Shown one piece after another: positions 54,447 to 63,952 of a stretch of 63,952 bases of DNA. The DNA is from Burkholderiaceae bacterium. Its GTDB lineage: Bacteria > Pseudomonadota > Gammaproteobacteria > Burkholderiales > Rhodocyclaceae. Below the pieces are notes generated by a model. The model did no database searches and was not told the DNA's origin. It was given only the letters and a program-made list of their open reading frames with translations. Positions within the stretch are counted from its first letter, which is position 1. Each line of letters opens with the position of its first letter. The stretch spans positions 1 to 63,952 of the forward strand of contig JAIPCT010000007.1 in the NCBI GenBank assembly GCA_021738065.1, given 5' to 3'. A program made the translations under genes and the position numbers.

Positions 54447-56314
54447 AGTGATATCTGGTCTATTTTGCGTCCGGTGAGCGCGCGCTGCACGCTCTGGTTC
54501 ATGCGCCGCGCCGCGAATTCCGCGGTGGCAGCGCTCAGGGCTTGCATGGCCGAGTCCACGGCACGTCGATCGTCTTCGGCGGCCGTCGCGGCTTCCAGCG
54601 TGTTTATTGCAGCGTCGATGTGCGCGCGTTCCAGGGTCGACAAAAGATCGGCATCGTCCCGCAGGGCCGAGCGAGTGGCCTCGATCAGGCGCTGGGCCTC
54701 AACCTTCGCCTCGCGCAAGGCACGGCGATAGGCGTCGTCACCGGCGTGGCTGAAACTGTCCTTGAGCATGCCCGCCACTTCATCGTCGCTCAGGCCGTAG
54801 GACGGCTTGACTTCGATGCGCGCCTCGCGGCCGCTGGTCTGTTCGCGCGCCGTGACGGAAAGCAGGCCATCGGCGTCGACCTGAAACGTGACCCGGATGC
54901 GTGCCGCGCCCGCCACCATGGGCGGTATGCCGCGCAGCTCGAATCGGGCCAGGCTGCGGCAATCTGAAACCAGTTCTCGCTCGCCTTGCACGACTTGGAT
55001 CGCCATTGCCGTCTGGCCATCCTTGAAGGTGGTGAATTCCTGCGCGCGCGCAATCGGTATGGTGGAATTTCGTGGCACAACCTTTTCGACGAGGCCACCC
55101 ATGGTCTCCAGCCCGAGCGACAGCGGAATCACGTCAAGCAGCAACCAGTCGTCGCCGGGCGCACGATTGCCTGCCAGCAAGTTGGCCTGAGTCGCGGCGC
55201 CGAGCGCCACAACCTTCTCCGGATCGAGATTGTTGAGCGGCTCCTGCTTGAACAGTTCCGCCACGGCGTGCTGGATTTGCGGCATGCGTGTCGAACCGCC
55301 CACCATCACCACTCCGCGCACCTCGCTCGCGGCAAGGCCGGCATCGCGCAAAGCCTTCTTGCACGGCGCCAAGGTCTTTTGCACCAGTGTCCGGGATATC
55401 TCGAGAAACACTTCGGTACTCAGCACCAGATCGACATACTCGCCACTGCCGAGCTTGACCGTGATCGGCACCTCGCCATGCTGGGACAACTGCTCCTTGG
55501 CCTCACGAGCGCGAACCTGCAACAACCGCGCATCGCGCAGCGACAGCGGCGCCAGTTTCGCCTGCTCGATGATCCAGCAGAAAATGCGGTGATCGAAATC
55601 ATCACCGCCGAGAGCTGAATCACCTCCCGTGGCCAGAACTTCGAAGACGCCTTTGGACAGACGCAAAATCGAAATGTCGAACGTTCCACCGCCGAGGTCG
55701 AACACCGCGTAGACACCCTCGGCCGAGTTGTCCAGGCCATAGGCGATGGCGGCCGCTGTCGGCTCGTTCAGCAGGCGCAATACATTCAGGCCGGCGAGGC
55801 GCGCCGCATCCTTGGTGGCCTGGCGTTGGGCATCGTCGAAATAGGCGGGCACGGTGATGACCGCGCCGGTCAATTCCCCGCCCAGCGAAGCTTCGGCTCG
55901 GTTACGCAAGGTCTTGAGGATTTCTGCCGAGATTTCGACCGGGCTTTTGATCCCGGCAATGGTCTTGAGTTTGACCATGCCTTCGGTATCGAGGAAATCG
56001 TAGGGCAGAGATTCGATATGGGCAATATCCTTTCGTCCGCGGCCCATGAAGCGCTTGACCGAGACGATGGTGTTTTTGGGATCGATCGACTGCTTGGCTT
56101 CCGCGCCGTAGCCAACTTCGACGCCACCGTCGGCGCCATAGCTGACGATGGAAGGCAGCAAGGAGCGGCCACGTGCGTCATTGAGCACCACGCTCATGCC
56201 GCTCCTTACGGTAGCAACCAGCGAGTTGGTGGTACCCAGATCAATGCCGATAGCGAGACGATGCTCGTGCGGTGCTGCGGACTCTCCCGGCTCCGCAATC
56301 TGAAGAAGTGCCAT
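54443..56314 (-). CDS. hscA: Fe-S chaperone HscA
   Basis: A 623-residue Hsp70 specialised for IscU. Seen: [17 protein letters not shown] near residue 22, [19 protein letters not shown] near 205, [13 protein letters not shown] near 340, and a substrate domain from about 390. It lies behind hscB. Confidence 0.95.
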   Translation of the reverse strand: MALLQIAEPGESAAPHEHRLAIGIDLGTTNSLVATVRSGMSVVLNDARGRSLLPSIVSYGADGGVEVGYGAEAKQSIDPKNTIVSVKRFMGRGRKDIAHIESLPYDFLDTEGMVKLKTIAGIKSPVEISAEILKTLRNRAEASLGGELTGAVITVPAYFDDAQRQATKDAARLAGLNVLRLLNEPTAAAIAYGLDNSAEGVYAVFDLGGGTFDISILRLSKGVFEVLATGGDSALGGDDFDHRIFCWIIEQAKLAPLSLRDARLLQVRAREAKEQLSQHGEVPITVKLGSGEYVDLVLSTEVFLEISRTLVQKTLAPCKKALRDAGLAASEVRGVVMVGGSTRMPQIQHAVAELFKQEPLNNLDPEKVVALGAATQANLLAGNRAPGDDWLLLDVIPLSLGLETMGGLVEKVVPRNSTIPIARAQEFTTFKDGQTAMAIQVVQGERELVSDCRSLARFELRGIPPMVAGAARIRVTFQVDADGLLSVTAREQTSGREARIEVKPSYGLSDDEVAGMLKDSFSHAGDDAYRRALREAKVEAQRLIEATRSALRDDADLLSTLERAHIDAAINTLEAATAAEDDRRAVDSAMQALSAATAEFAARRMNQSVQRALTGRKIDQISL

Positions 56315-56325
56315 AAGTATTCTTT

Positions 56326-56868
56326 TTAAGCTGTGACGGCTTCCAGCGCGTCATCAATTTCGTTGAGCAGTTTTTCCTGGAACATCAGTTGGCGTGCCAG
56401 ATCGGCGGCGGCTGCATAGTCTTTGGCGACATCGATCAAATCGGCGAGCCGCACATATTCTTCCCTGATCAGACTCAGCAAACGCACGCGCACCGCATCC
56501 AGCGCGTCCTCATCTGCCGCGGCCCGGGCATCCATCACCGCTTCGCGCAATTCCATCTGGCTCATCAGGAATTCCGCCGGCATCGCCGTGTTGTTCTCAA
56601 TCTGCGGATCGTGGCCCAGCAACTGGAGCAGGTAACGCGCTCGCTTGCCGGGTGACTTCAGCGTCTGATACGCCTCATTGATCCGCGTCGCCCACTGCAT
56701 CGCCAGCCGTCGATCGGCTGCTCCCGCATGGGCATGCTTGTCCGGATGCACTTGAGACTGAACCGAGCGATAACTGTCCGCCAGGCCATCCAGATCCAGC
56801 GATTGCACCCGCGGCAAACCAAACAACGCGAAGTAATCAGCAGCGAAGTTGAGGTCGAACGACGTCAT
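56326..56868 (-). CDS. hscB: co-chaperone HscB
   Basis: A 180-residue J-protein. N-terminal J domain with HPDK (residues about 40-43) and the C-terminal HscB coil with [15 protein letters not shown] near 100 for IscU. The start at 56868 ([19 protein letters not shown]) is chosen because it opens the J domain and lies just behind iscA. Confidence 0.93.
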   Translation of the reverse strand: MTSFDLNFAADYFALFGLPRVQSLDLDGLADSYRSVQSQVHPDKHAHAGAADRRLAMQWATRINEAYQTLKSPGKRARYLLQLLGHDPQIENNTAMPAEFLMSQMELREAVMDARAAADEDALDAVRVRLLSLIREEYVRLADLIDVAKDYAAAADLARQLMFQEKLLNEIDDALEAVTA

Positions 56869-56875
56869 CAGGCGC

Positions 56876-57199
56876 TCAGGTGTTGAACGATTCGCCGCAA
56901 CCGCACGCATCCTTGACGTTCGGGTTGTTGAACTTGAAGCCTTCGTTGAGTCCTTCCCTGGTGTAATCGAGCTCCGTGCCTTCAAGATAGGGCAGGCTCT
57001 TGGGATCGACCAGCACCTTGACGCCATGGCTTTCGAAAATCAGGTCTTCGGGTTCCGATGCGTCGGCAAATTCCAGTTTGTAGGCCATGCCCGAGCAGCC
57101 GGAGGTCTTCACGCCAAGACGGATGCCGACGCCCTTGCCGCGTTTGGCAATGAAATTGGCGACGTGCTTGGCAGCAGGTTCGGAAAGAGTCACCGGCAT
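56876..57199 (-). CDS. iscA: Fe-S carrier IscA
   Basis: A 107-residue A-type carrier with the three cysteines in TSGCSGMAY near 35 and DACGCGESF near 100. ATG at 57199, three bases after the iscU stop. Confidence 0.95.
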   Translation of the reverse strand: MPVTLSEPAAKHVANFIAKRGKGVGIRLGVKTSGCSGMAYKLEFADASEPEDLIFESHGVKVLVDPKSLPYLEGTELDYTREGLNEGFKFNNPNVKDACGCGESFNT

Positions 57200-57201
57200 G
57201 A

Positions 57202-57585
57202 TCAGGCTCCCTGTTTTTTCTTGTAGTCGGCCACGGCGGCCTTGATCGCATCCTCGGCAAGAATGGAACAGTGGATTTTCACCGGTGGCAGCGCCAACTC
57301 CTCGGCAATCTGCGTGTTCTTGATATCCAGCGCCTGATCGATGGTCTTGCCCTTGACCCATTCCGTCACCAGCGACGAGGAGGCGATCGCCGAGCCGCAG
57401 CCATAGGTCTTGAACTTGGCATCTTCGATCACGCCGTCCTTGCCTACCTTGATCTGCAGTTTCATGACGTCGCCGCAGGCCGGCGCACCGACCATGCCGG
57501 TCGCGACGCCATCGTCGTCCTTGCCAAAGGAACCCACGTTGCGCGGGTTTTCATAGTGATCCAGTACTTTTTCGCTGTATGCCAT
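57202..57585 (-). CDS. iscU: Fe-S scaffold IscU
   Basis: A 127-residue scaffold. Cluster residues in GAPACGDVM near 37, [13 protein letters not shown] near 63, and [14 protein letters not shown] near 105, with HscA motif LPPVK. The start at 57585 has AAGGAGTTGC. The 111-bp gap before it carries a GC-rich hairpin (57612-57632). Confidence 0.95.
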   Translation of the reverse strand: MAYSEKVLDHYENPRNVGSFGKDDDGVATGMVGAPACGDVMKLQIKVGKDGVIEDAKFKTYGCGSAIASSSLVTEWVKGKTIDQALDIKNTQIAEELALPPVKIHCSILAEDAIKAAVADYKKKQGA

Positions 57586-57696
57586 GATGCAACTCCTTAA
57601 GTAATTCCGACTAGTCGCCCCCACCCGCGGGACGGGGGTTGGGGGTTGAGCGCAATGCCTTCCCCGCAGGCCTCTACATTGATGGGGTTTGCCGCA

Positions 57697-58920
57697 TCAA
57701 TGCGCTGCCCATTGCACGGTGCTGAGATCAACACCATCCTTGTACATTTCCCACAACGGGGAAAGCTCACGCAGCTTGCCCAGTTTGTCGTGCAGCAACT
57801 TGATGGTGAAATCGACTTCCGCTTCGGTCGTGAAACGACCGAGGGTGAAACGAATCGAGCTGTGCGCCAGTTCATCCGAACGCCCCAGCGAACGCAGCAC
57901 ATACGAGGGTTCCAGACTGGCCGAGGTGCATGCCGAACCGCTCGATACCGCGATGTCCTTGATGGCCATGATCAGCGACTCGCCCTCGACAAAGTTGAAG
58001 CTGACGTTGAGATTGTGCGGCACCCGCTGGTCAATGTCGCCATTGATGTAGGTTTCTTCAATGTCCATCAAACCTTTGAGCAGTCGATCGCGCAACATGC
58101 GAATACGCTCGTTTTCGATCGCCATTTCCTCCCGCGCCAGACGGAAGCATTCGCCCATGCCGATGATCTGGTGCGTGGCCAGGGTGCCTGAACGCATGCC
58201 GCGTTCATGTCCGCCGCCATGAATCTGGGCTTCCAGCCGGACGCGCGGCTTGCGCCTCACGTAAAGAGCACCAATACCCTTGGGGCCGTAAGTCTTGTGG
58301 GCGCAAAAGGACATCAAATCGATTTTCAGCTTGGAAAGATCGATGGGCATCTTGCCGGTCGCCTGCGCGGCATCGACGTGGAAGATCACGCCCTTCTCGC
58401 GACAGATTTCTCCGATTTCGGCCAGGGGCTGGATCACGCCGATCTCGTTGTTCACCGCCATCACCGACGCCACCACGGTATCCGGCCGCAAGGCCGCCTT
58501 GAACTGTTCGACGGTGATCAAACCATTTTCCTGCGGCACGATGTAGGTCGCATCAAAACCTTGCCGTTCGAGTTCCTTGACGGTATCGAGCACGGCCTTG
58601 TGCTCGGTGCTCACGGTAACGATGTGCTTGCCTTTGGTCCCGGCATAAAAATGCGCCGCACCTTTGATGGCGAGATTATTGGATTCGGTGGCACCCGAGG
58701 TCCAGATGATTTCCTTGGCGTCGGCACCGACCAGCGCCGCAACTTCTTCGCGCGCCTCTTCAACGGCCTTTTCCGCTTCCCATCCATAAGCGTGGGAACG
58801 CGAGGCCGGATTGCCGAAATGCTCGGTCAACCAGGGAATCATTTTCGCCGCCACACGCGGATCAACCGGCGTGGTTGCCGAATTGTCGAGGTACACCGGC
58901 AGTTTCAATTCTGCTTGCAT
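57697..58920 (-). CDS. iscS: cysteine desulfurase IscS
   Basis: A 407-residue PLP enzyme. Lysine in [16 protein letters not shown] near 207, catalytic cysteine in [14 protein letters not shown] near 330. Supplies sulfur to IscU. GGAGAATTTCG before the ATG. Confidence 0.96.
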   Translation of the reverse strand: MQAELKLPVYLDNSATTPVDPRVAAKMIPWLTEHFGNPASRSHAYGWEAEKAVEEAREEVAALVGADAKEIIWTSGATESNNLAIKGAAHFYAGTKGKHIVTVSTEHKAVLDTVKELERQGFDATYIVPQENGLITVEQFKAALRPDTVVASVMAVNNEIGVIQPLAEIGEICREKGVIFHVDAAQATGKMPIDLSKLKIDLMSFCAHKTYGPKGIGALYVRRKPRVRLEAQIHGGGHERGMRSGTLATHQIIGMGECFRLAREEMAIENERIRMLRDRLLKGLMDIEETYINGDIDQRVPHNLNVSFNFVEGESLIMAIKDIAVSSGSACTSASLEPSYVLRSLGRSDELAHSSIRFTLGRFTTEAEVDFTIKLLHDKLGKLRELSPLWEMYKDGVDLSTVQWAAH

Positions 58921-58936
58921 TACGAAATTCTCCAGT

Positions 58937-60094
58937 TCAGATTGCCAGAGCGGTCAGGCCCTTGAGTTGCAAGATTGTTGTGTTCAATACGGCAAGGAAA
59001 TCTCTTACCTGCGGCGCCGTGCTATCCATGCCAAAACTCACGCGCACGGCACCACGCGCCAGCGAGGATTCAACGCCCATCGCCAGGAGCACATGCGACG
59101 GCTCCGGATTGGCGCTGGAACAGGCCGCTCCGGCTGCCACGGCAAAGCCGGCGCGGTCGAGTTTGCCGACCAGGGTTTCGCCATCAACACCGGGAAAGGC
59201 AAAGTAGCTCGTGTTGGGCAAGCGCTCGGAGGCATCGGCGAATACGGTCGCACCTTGAGCGACCAAACCCCCTTCAAGCTCCGCCCGCAAGCCCGCAAGC
59301 CGAGTTTCCTTCAGATCAAGCCGGGATACCGCCATTTCCGCCGCCAAGCCGAAACCGACAATTGCCGCCACGTTCTCGGTGCCCGAGCGCAAGCCGCGCT
59401 CATGGCCACCACCGGCAATCAGCGCCTGCAGCTCGACGCGCTTGTCGACTACCAGCGCTCCCGCTCCCTTGGGTCCGCCAAGCTTGTGCGCGGACAGTGT
59501 CAGGGCATGTACGCCGGAGGCATTGAGTGTTCTGAAATCCAGCGGGCGCTTGCCAAACGCTTGCACCGCGTCGGTATGAAACCAGGCCCGGGATGCCTTC
59601 GTCTGCGTCGCAAGGCCGCACACGTCCTGTATCGCGCCGGTCTCGTTATTGGCCAGCATGACGGAAACCAGGGCCGGCTTTGCTTCGAGCACGGCCTGAA
59701 AGTCGGCGTTGGCGATACGGCAACTGTCGTCGACGGCAATCTCGCGCAGCCTCCAGCCGGCACGCTGCAATTGCTTCGCCGGCTCACGCACGCAGGGATG
59801 TTCAATGGCCGAGATGGCCACCATGCCCGGTGTCAGACAGGCTGCTGCACCCTTGATGAAAAGATTGTTGGCTTCCGAGCCGCCGCTGGTAAACACCACT
59901 TCGGTCGGATGCGCGCCCACCGCACAGGCCACCCGCTGCCTCGCTTCATCGATCGCGCGCCGCGCCGCCCTGCCGTACTCGTGGCGGCTGGAGGCATTGC
60001 CGTACTGCGTTGCAAAATACGGCAACATGCCTTCCAGCACACGCGGGTCGAGCGGCGTGGTGGCGTTGTGATCGAAATAAACCGGGGCAAACAT
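58937..60094 (-). CDS. second cysteine desulfurase (NifS/IscS-like)
   Basis: A 385-residue class-V aminotransferase fold. PLP lysine in [14 protein letters not shown] near 195 and active cysteine in [14 protein letters not shown] near 313, with a shorter loop than in IscS. It stands between iscR and iscS, in the same transcript. The ATG at 60094 ([14 protein letters not shown]) fits the family start. A TTG nine codons earlier overlaps the iscR stop. It may have its own acceptor, for example in thiolation or molybdenum enzymes. Confidence 0.88.
   Translation of the reverse strand: MFAPVYFDHNATTPLDPRVLEGMLPYFATQYGNASSRHEYGRAARRAIDEARQRVACAVGAHPTEVVFTSGGSEANNLFIKGAAACLTPGMVAISAIEHPCVREPAKQLQRAGWRLREIAVDDSCRIANADFQAVLEAKPALVSVMLANNETGAIQDVCGLATQTKASRAWFHTDAVQAFGKRPLDFRTLNASGVHALTLSAHKLGGPKGAGALVVDKRVELQALIAGGGHERGLRSGTENVAAIVGFGLAAEMAVSRLDLKETRLAGLRAELEGGLVAQGATVFADASERLPNTSYFAFPGVDGETLVGKLDRAGFAVAAGAACSSANPEPSHVLLAMGVESSLARGAVRVSFGMDSTAPQVRDFLAVLNTTILQLKGLTALAI
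59701..59723 (+). repeat. possible AAGTCGGCGTTGG copy inside the second desulfurase gene
   Basis: AAGTCGGCGTTGGCGATACG plus GCA, 20 of 23 bases like the reference at 47682. It is antisense to the coding strand. It could be chance. Confidence 0.3.
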
Positions 60095-60117
60095 GGCTTG
60101 ACTTGACTCGTCTGCGG

Positions 60118-60609
60118 TCAAGCCGCGATGAGGTCGACGGCGGGACGGCGCACGCGGCGCTCGGGACGTTCGTCATGCAGAACTGCCGAGACTCCCATCT
60201 TCTCCCGTTGCTTGGCAACCAGATCCGCCAGGCTGACTGAATTCAGATACTCGAACATTTTTTCGTTGAGGCTGGTCCACAGATCGTGCGTCATGCAGGG
60301 ACGCTGGTCTTCGGCGCAATTGCCCTTGCCGCCGCAATTCGTCGCGTCCAGCGACTCGTCGACGGCGTGGATGATGTCGGAAACGGAAACAGTTTCAAGC
60401 GACTTGGCCAGACAATAACCGCCACCTGGTCCGCGCACGCTGGATACCAGTTCGCGGCGGCGCAGCTTGCCGAACAACTGCTCGAGGTAAGACAGGGAAA
60501 TTTTCTGCCGCTCGCTGATGCCTGCCAGCGTAACCGGGCCGGTATGCTGGCGCAGGGCCAGATCTATCATTGCCGTTACGGCAAAACGTCCTTTGGTCGT
60601 CAGTCTCAT
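60118..60609 (-). CDS. iscR: Fe-S-dependent Rrf2 regulator IscR
   Basis: A 163-residue winged-helix protein. Start MRLTTKGRFAVTAMIDLAL. Cluster ligands are in the segment NCGGKGNCAEDQRPCMTHD near residues 91-109 (three Cys and a His). It represses its own operon when it carries a [2Fe-2S] cluster. CGGAGAGTACCC before the ATG. Confidence 0.96.
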   Translation of the reverse strand: MRLTTKGRFAVTAMIDLALRQHTGPVTLAGISERQKISLSYLEQLFGKLRRRELVSSVRGPGGGYCLAKSLETVSVSDIIHAVDESLDATNCGGKGNCAEDQRPCMTHDLWTSLNEKMFEYLNSVSLADLVAKQREKMGVSAVLHDERPERRVRRPAVDLIAA

Positions 60610-60675
60610 GGGTACTCTCCGTCGGGTAAATCGGTAGGGAAACGCGCCAGGACCAATACCTGACCATTTCCATCA

Positions 60676-60709
60676 AGTATAGAGTATTCCGACTATTTTA
60701 GTCTACTAT
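60676..60709 (-). promoter_or_regulatory. iscR promoter with IscR type-1 site
   Basis: On the minus strand ATAGTAGACTAAAATAGTCG at 60709-60690 (running to 60684) fits the IscR type-1 pattern with GACT and AGTC halves. -35 TAGACT (60705-60700), 18-bp spacer, -10 TATACT (60681-60676). The site overlaps the last codons of cysE. Confidence 0.8.
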
Positions 60710-61450
60710 TTTTGACAAATAGTTTGGATCAAACTTGTCTGCGGTCGCTACATCGTCTTCCAAAGACACCCCTGCACGCTGCATGGTCTTGAGCAGCGCC
60801 TCGATGCGGCGGTCGGTTTCCACCGCGTGGTCGAGCAGGCCATGAATTGCGTGCGCCAGCGGATCGTCCTCGGTACGGGTGACGGCGTAGGCGGAGAAGC
60901 CCATTTGCCCGGCCTTCACCTCGCGATCGATTTCGCTGCGGTCTTCGACAATGCGCGCCGGAATGCCGACCGCTGTTGCTCCGGGCGGGACGTCGCGTAC
61001 GACCACGGCGTTGGAACCCACCTTGGCACCCTTGCCCAGCGTAATCGGCCCCAACACCTTGGCGCCGGCACCGATCACCACGCCCTGCTTCAATGTGGGA
61101 TGCCGCTTGCCCTTGTTCCACGACGTGCCACCGAGAGTCACGCCGTGATACAGGGTGCAATCGTCCTCGATCACCGCCGTCTCGCCGATGACCACGCCCA
61201 TGCCATGGTCAATGAACACCCGACGCCCGATCGTGGCGCCGGGATGAATCTCGATGCCGGTGATCCAGCGTCCGAAATGGGAGACAAACCGCGCCAGCCA
61301 GCGCAAACGCGCATTCCACAATGCATGCGAGAGGTGATGCAGCGTCAAGGCATGAAAACCCGGATAGCAGGTGAGTACCTCCCAGGTGGATCGGGCGGCG
61401 GGATCGCGTTCGAAAACGCAGGAGATATCTTCACGCAGTCGGGAGAACAT
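60698..61450 (-). CDS. cysE: serine O-acetyltransferase
   Basis: A 250-residue hexapeptide-repeat enzyme. Catalytic segment [18 protein letters not shown] near 83, repeats [20 protein letters not shown] near 125. It makes O-acetylserine for cysteine, in front of the isc operon that uses cysteine. The C-terminal tail ([20 protein letters not shown]) is family-typical. Weak ribosome site. Confidence 0.93.
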   Translation of the reverse strand: MFSRLREDISCVFERDPAARSTWEVLTCYPGFHALTLHHLSHALWNARLRWLARFVSHFGRWITGIEIHPGATIGRRVFIDHGMGVVIGETAVIEDDCTLYHGVTLGGTSWNKGKRHPTLKQGVVIGAGAKVLGPITLGKGAKVGSNAVVVRDVPPGATAVGIPARIVEDRSEIDREVKAGQMGFSAYAVTRTEDDPLAHAIHGLLDHAVETDRRIEALLKTMQRAGVSLEDDVATADKFDPNYLSKIVD

Positions 61451-61501
61451 GGGCAGGTCTATTAGAATTTTCTTAAAGGGTAAAAAACCCGAGCGAAATG
61501 G

Positions 61502-62290
61502 TCAAGTTTTATTTTCAGGGTCAGCTCTTTTACTGATTGGGGCGGAAATGCCTTTTTCCAGCGCCGCGAACAAGCCGCGCAGAATATTGACCTCCTCCTT
61601 TTCCGGAACCGCGCGCGACAGCATTCGACGCAGGCGTGCAATCAGGCGCTTCGGGCTGGCGGGGTCGAGGAACTCGCTCGACAGCGCTGCGCGTTCAATA
61701 TGCGCGATCAAGCGTTCCACCTCGTCATGGCTGGCTGGCTCGCCGGCTCCCGAGATGGCCGGTGGGCGGCCGGGATCGATTGCCGCCAGGCGCAGTTCGT
61801 AGCACATCACCTGCACCGCGGCGGCGAGGTTGAGCGAGCTGAAATCGGCATTCACCGGAATCATCGCCCAATGTCGGCACATGGCCAGTTCATCGTTCGA
61901 AAGCCCGGATGTCTCGTTGCCAAACACCACGGCAACATCGCCCGATGCTGCGAGGGCCACCAGTTCGGCGGCTCCGTCGCGGGCCCACAGCGCAGGCACG
62001 GCCAACTCGCGGCGACGCGCGGTCATGGCCATCGCCATCACGGTGCCGCTCAAAGCCTCGGCCAGAGATGTGACGACTTTGGCTTCCACCAGCACATCGG
62101 TGGCGCCTGCGGCCATGGCATCGGCCTGGGCATCGGGAAATACGCGCGGATTGACCAGCACCAGATGCGACAGTCCCATGGTCTTCATCGCCCGCGCCGC
62201 CGATCCGATGTTGCCCGGATGGCTGGGGTGCGAGAGGACAATGCGGATGCGATCAAGTACGTCTGGGGAGGGCAATGGCGTGGTGTTCAT
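61502..62290 (-). CDS. trmJ: tRNA (cytidine/uridine-32 2'-O)-methyltransferase
   Basis: A 262-residue SPOUT methyltransferase. Motifs: IVLSHPSHPGNIGSAARAMK near 17, VVFGNETSGLSNDELAMC near 123 and SSLNLAAAVQVMCYEL near 150 form the knotted SAM site. The C-terminal about 80 residues are the TrmJ extension. The start at 62290 is the first Met before the core. Weak ribosome site. It lies 51 bp before cysE. Confidence 0.92.
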   Translation of the reverse strand: MNTTPLPSPDVLDRIRIVLSHPSHPGNIGSAARAMKTMGLSHLVLVNPRVFPDAQADAMAAGATDVLVEAKVVTSLAEALSGTVMAMAMTARRRELAVPALWARDGAAELVALAASGDVAVVFGNETSGLSNDELAMCRHWAMIPVNADFSSLNLAAAVQVMCYELRLAAIDPGRPPAISGAGEPASHDEVERLIAHIERAALSSEFLDPASPKRLIARLRRMLSRAVPEKEEVNILRGLFAALEKGISAPISKRADPENKT

Positions 62291-62392
62291 ATTATGTCCC
62301 AGCCCTCTTGGGCCGGGACGGTATCCCGGGATAGAATCGCAGACTTCGCGCGCAACATGCGCCCCTCTTGGCTTGACCCGCCGTAAAAATCC

Positions 62393-63199
62393 ATGCATCC
62401 CACGCTCAACATCGCCATCAAAGCCGCGCGTCGCGCCGGTCAGATCATCAACCGCGCCAGTCTGGACGTCGACAAACTCAGAATTGATGTCAAACAGCAG
62501 AGTGATTACGTAACCGAAGTCGACCGCGCGGCGGAAGCCGCGATCCTCGACGTATTGCGCGATGCCTATCCGGCCTATGGAATTCTAGCAGAGGAGTCCG
62601 GGCTCGCCGGCACTGCGGCCGACAGCGAATACCAGTGGATCATCGATCCGCTGGACGGCACCACCAATTTTATTCACGGCATGCCCCAGTACGCCGTGTC
62701 CATCGGGCTGGCGCACAAGGGCGTCATGACGCAAGCGGTGATCTACGACCCCAACCGCAATGAAATCTTTACCGCCAGCAAGGGTGGTGGCGCCTTCGTC
62801 AATGACAAACGCATTCGCGTCGCGAAACGCGTCAAGCTGGATGAAGCCTTGATCGGCACCGGCTTTCCGTATCGGATGTTCGACCATATCGATGCCTATC
62901 TGGCGATTTTCCGCGAGATGGCGCAAAAAACCGCCGGCATGCGGCGTCCCGGTGCCGCCGCGCTGGACCTCGCCTGGGTTGCCTGCGGACGCATGGACGG
63001 CTTCTGGGAACTGGGCCTCTCGCCTTGGGACATGGCTGCCGGCAGCTTGCTGATCACCGAGGCGGGCGGCCTGGTGAGCGACTTGTCGGGCGAAGCGAAT
63101 TACCTGAAGACCGGCAACATCATTGGCGGCAATCCGAAAATTTTCGCCCAGCTGCTCAAACTGATCGCGCCGCACCGAACGGCGGCCCTGGCCGCCTAA
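62393..63199 (+). CDS. suhB: inositol-1-monophosphatase family protein SuhB
   Basis: A 268-residue metal phosphatase. Metal motifs: ILAEESG near 65, [19 protein letters not shown] near 80, and [18 protein letters not shown] near 210. It is divergent from trmJ and 6 bp before mutS. Confidence 0.94.
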   Translation: MHPTLNIAIKAARRAGQIINRASLDVDKLRIDVKQQSDYVTEVDRAAEAAILDVLRDAYPAYGILAEESGLAGTAADSEYQWIIDPLDGTTNFIHGMPQYAVSIGLAHKGVMTQAVIYDPNRNEIFTASKGGGAFVNDKRIRVAKRVKLDEALIGTGFPYRMFDHIDAYLAIFREMAQKTAGMRRPGAAALDLAWVACGRMDGFWELGLSPWDMAAGSLLITEAGGLVSDLSGEANYLKTGNIIGGNPKIFAQLLKLIAPHRTAALAA

Positions 63200-63205
63200 G
63201 GCCTG

Positions 63206-63952
63206 ATGACGGCAGCACGACCCGCCGCCGATCCGGCGGCACATACCCCCGTCATGCAGCAATGGCTGCGCGCCAAGTCAGAGCATGCCGACAAGCTGCT
63301 GTTCTTCCGCATGGGAGATTTCTACGAGCTGTTTTATGAAGATGCCGAACAGGCCGCGCGCCAGCTCGACATCACGCTGACGGCGCGCGGCCAGTCCGCC
63401 GGCAAGCCGATCCCGATGGCCGGCATCCCCTACCATGCCGCCGACGGCTACCTGGCGAAGCTGGTCAAGCTCGGCGTCTCGGTGGCGATCTGCGAACAGA
63501 TCGGCGACCCCAATGAATCGGCCAAGGGCGCCAAGGGTCCGGTGGAGCGCGCGGTCACCCGTATCGTCACGCCGGGCACGCTGACCGACGCCAACCTGCT
63601 CGACGACAAGCATGACAGTCTGCTGCTGGCGCTCGCCATCGACCGCCAGCGCGCCGGCCTGGCCTGGCTCAACCTGGCCAATGGCGATCTACGCCTGCTC
63701 GAAACATCCATCGATGCCCTGCCCGCTCACTTCGAACGCCTGCGCCCGGCGGAACTGCTCTTGCCCGACGGCCTTCGCTCCGAGTTGCCGGAGCATCAGG
63801 CCATCAGCCAGCATCTCCCCGACTGGCATTTTGATGCTCGCGCCGCCGCTCACGCCCTGGCCGAACACTTCGGCACTCGCGATCTCGCCGGGTTCGGCAT
63901 ACGCGACGAGGAACTTGCGCTGGCCGCCACCGGCGCGCTGTACCGTTACGCT
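63206..63952 (+). CDS. mutS: DNA mismatch repair protein MutS (5' part)
   Basis: The first 249 codons are in the window and the frame is open to the right edge. The mismatch-reading motif [15 protein letters not shown] near residue 33 (Phe and Glu that touch the mismatch) and the MutS domain I segment [18 protein letters not shown] near 74 identify it. ATG at 63206 is close behind suhB. Confidence 0.95.
   Translation, partial: MTAARPAADPAAHTPVMQQWLRAKSEHADKLLFFRMGDFYELFYEDAEQAARQLDITLTARGQSAGKPIPMAGIPYHAADGYLAKLVKLGVSVAICEQIGDPNESAKGAKGPVERAVTRIVTPGTLTDANLLDDKHDSLLLALAIDRQRAGLAWLNLANGDLRLLETSIDALPAHFERLRPAELLLPDGLRSELPEHQAISQHLPDWHFDARAAAHALAEHFGTRDLAGFGIRDEELALAATGALYRYA

Noticed and set aside
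54542-54967. Plus-strand frames opposite hscA, typA (minus) and other housekeeping genes
   Set aside because: The opposite strand encodes well-known proteins over the full length, and no ribosome sites or motifs were seen in the shadows.
57560-57610. A second IscR-like site (TAGTCGGAATTAC) before iscU
   Set aside because: It matches one half of the iscR operator, but the GACT half directly touches AGTC without the needed 5-base spacer. It is more likely chance.
57612-57632. GC-rich hairpin between iscS and iscU as a terminator
   Set aside because: There is no U-tract after it and iscU must be expressed with iscS. At most a processing site.

Overview
The window looks like chromosomal DNA from a GC-rich facultatively anaerobic betaproteobacterium of the Rhodocyclales / Sterolibacteriaceae type (Azoarcus, Aromatoleum, Thauera, Georgfuchsia and Sulfuritalea are the kind of relatives meant). 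The inference rests on an Azoarcus-type benzoyl-CoA reductase operon, a box operon, a pad operon, beta-proteobacterial intergenic repeats and an isc operon. No species can be named from the sequence alone.

Layout. 1-1.2 kb: the tail of an IS630-like transposase and an AT-richer secreted protein of unknown function, which form a mobile edge. 1.26-23.1 kb, all on the minus strand: one long benzoate block, read from 23.1 kb downward. It holds bzdNOPQ (benzoyl-CoA reductase), the ferredoxin bzdM, three accessory genes, a large flavo-iron-sulfur oxidoreductase (bzdV type), a zinc-ribbon protein, bzdW/X/Y (hydratase, dehydrogenase, ring hydrolase), bzdZ, glutaryl-CoA dehydrogenase, benzoate-CoA ligase, a branched-chain-type ABC transporter and an alpha/beta hydrolase. 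23.4-28.8 kb, plus strand: one HTH/shikimate-kinase-like regulator (BzdR/BoxR) followed by boxC-boxB-boxA, the oxygen-dependent benzoyl-CoA route. 28.9-31.9 kb: a TRAP transporter. 32.1-43.7 kb, minus strand: fdhD-padB-C-D-E-F-G-H-I-J, which converts phenylacetate to benzoyl-CoA anaerobically. 43.95-47.6 kb, plus strand: a PaaX-family regulator, a degenerate NDP-forming CoA-ligase-like protein and a FlK-like thioesterase. 47.8-63.95 kb: housekeeping genes, namely a GGDEF protein, def, an MTA/MTI phosphorylase, typA, tpx, tatD, a complete isc operon (iscR, a second cysteine desulfurase, iscSUA, hscBA, fdx, iscX), cysE, trmJ, suhB and the start of mutS.

How it fits together. Phenylacetate is activated by PadJ, oxidised by PadBCD to phenylglyoxylate and decarboxylated by PadEFGHI to benzoyl-CoA. 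Benzoate is imported and activated by BzdA to the same intermediate. Benzoyl-CoA then goes to the reductive bzd route without oxygen or to the epoxidase box route with oxygen. The two routes leave from one divergent control region with a single regulator between them. That region carries several TGCA elements and an FNR-like box.

The most unusual points are: the single regulator placed between bzd and box, with an FNR-like box over the box promoter; an 11-bp motif shared with the TRAP promoter region; a mobile repeat that supplies a 28-codon leader ORF and the ribosome-binding site of bzdM; several families of palindromic repeats filling the gaps of the catabolic operons, one short repeat lying in frame inside boxA; and the PaaX / degenerate CoA-ligase / thioesterase set divergent from the pad operon. 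No tRNA, rRNA or CRISPR array was seen.
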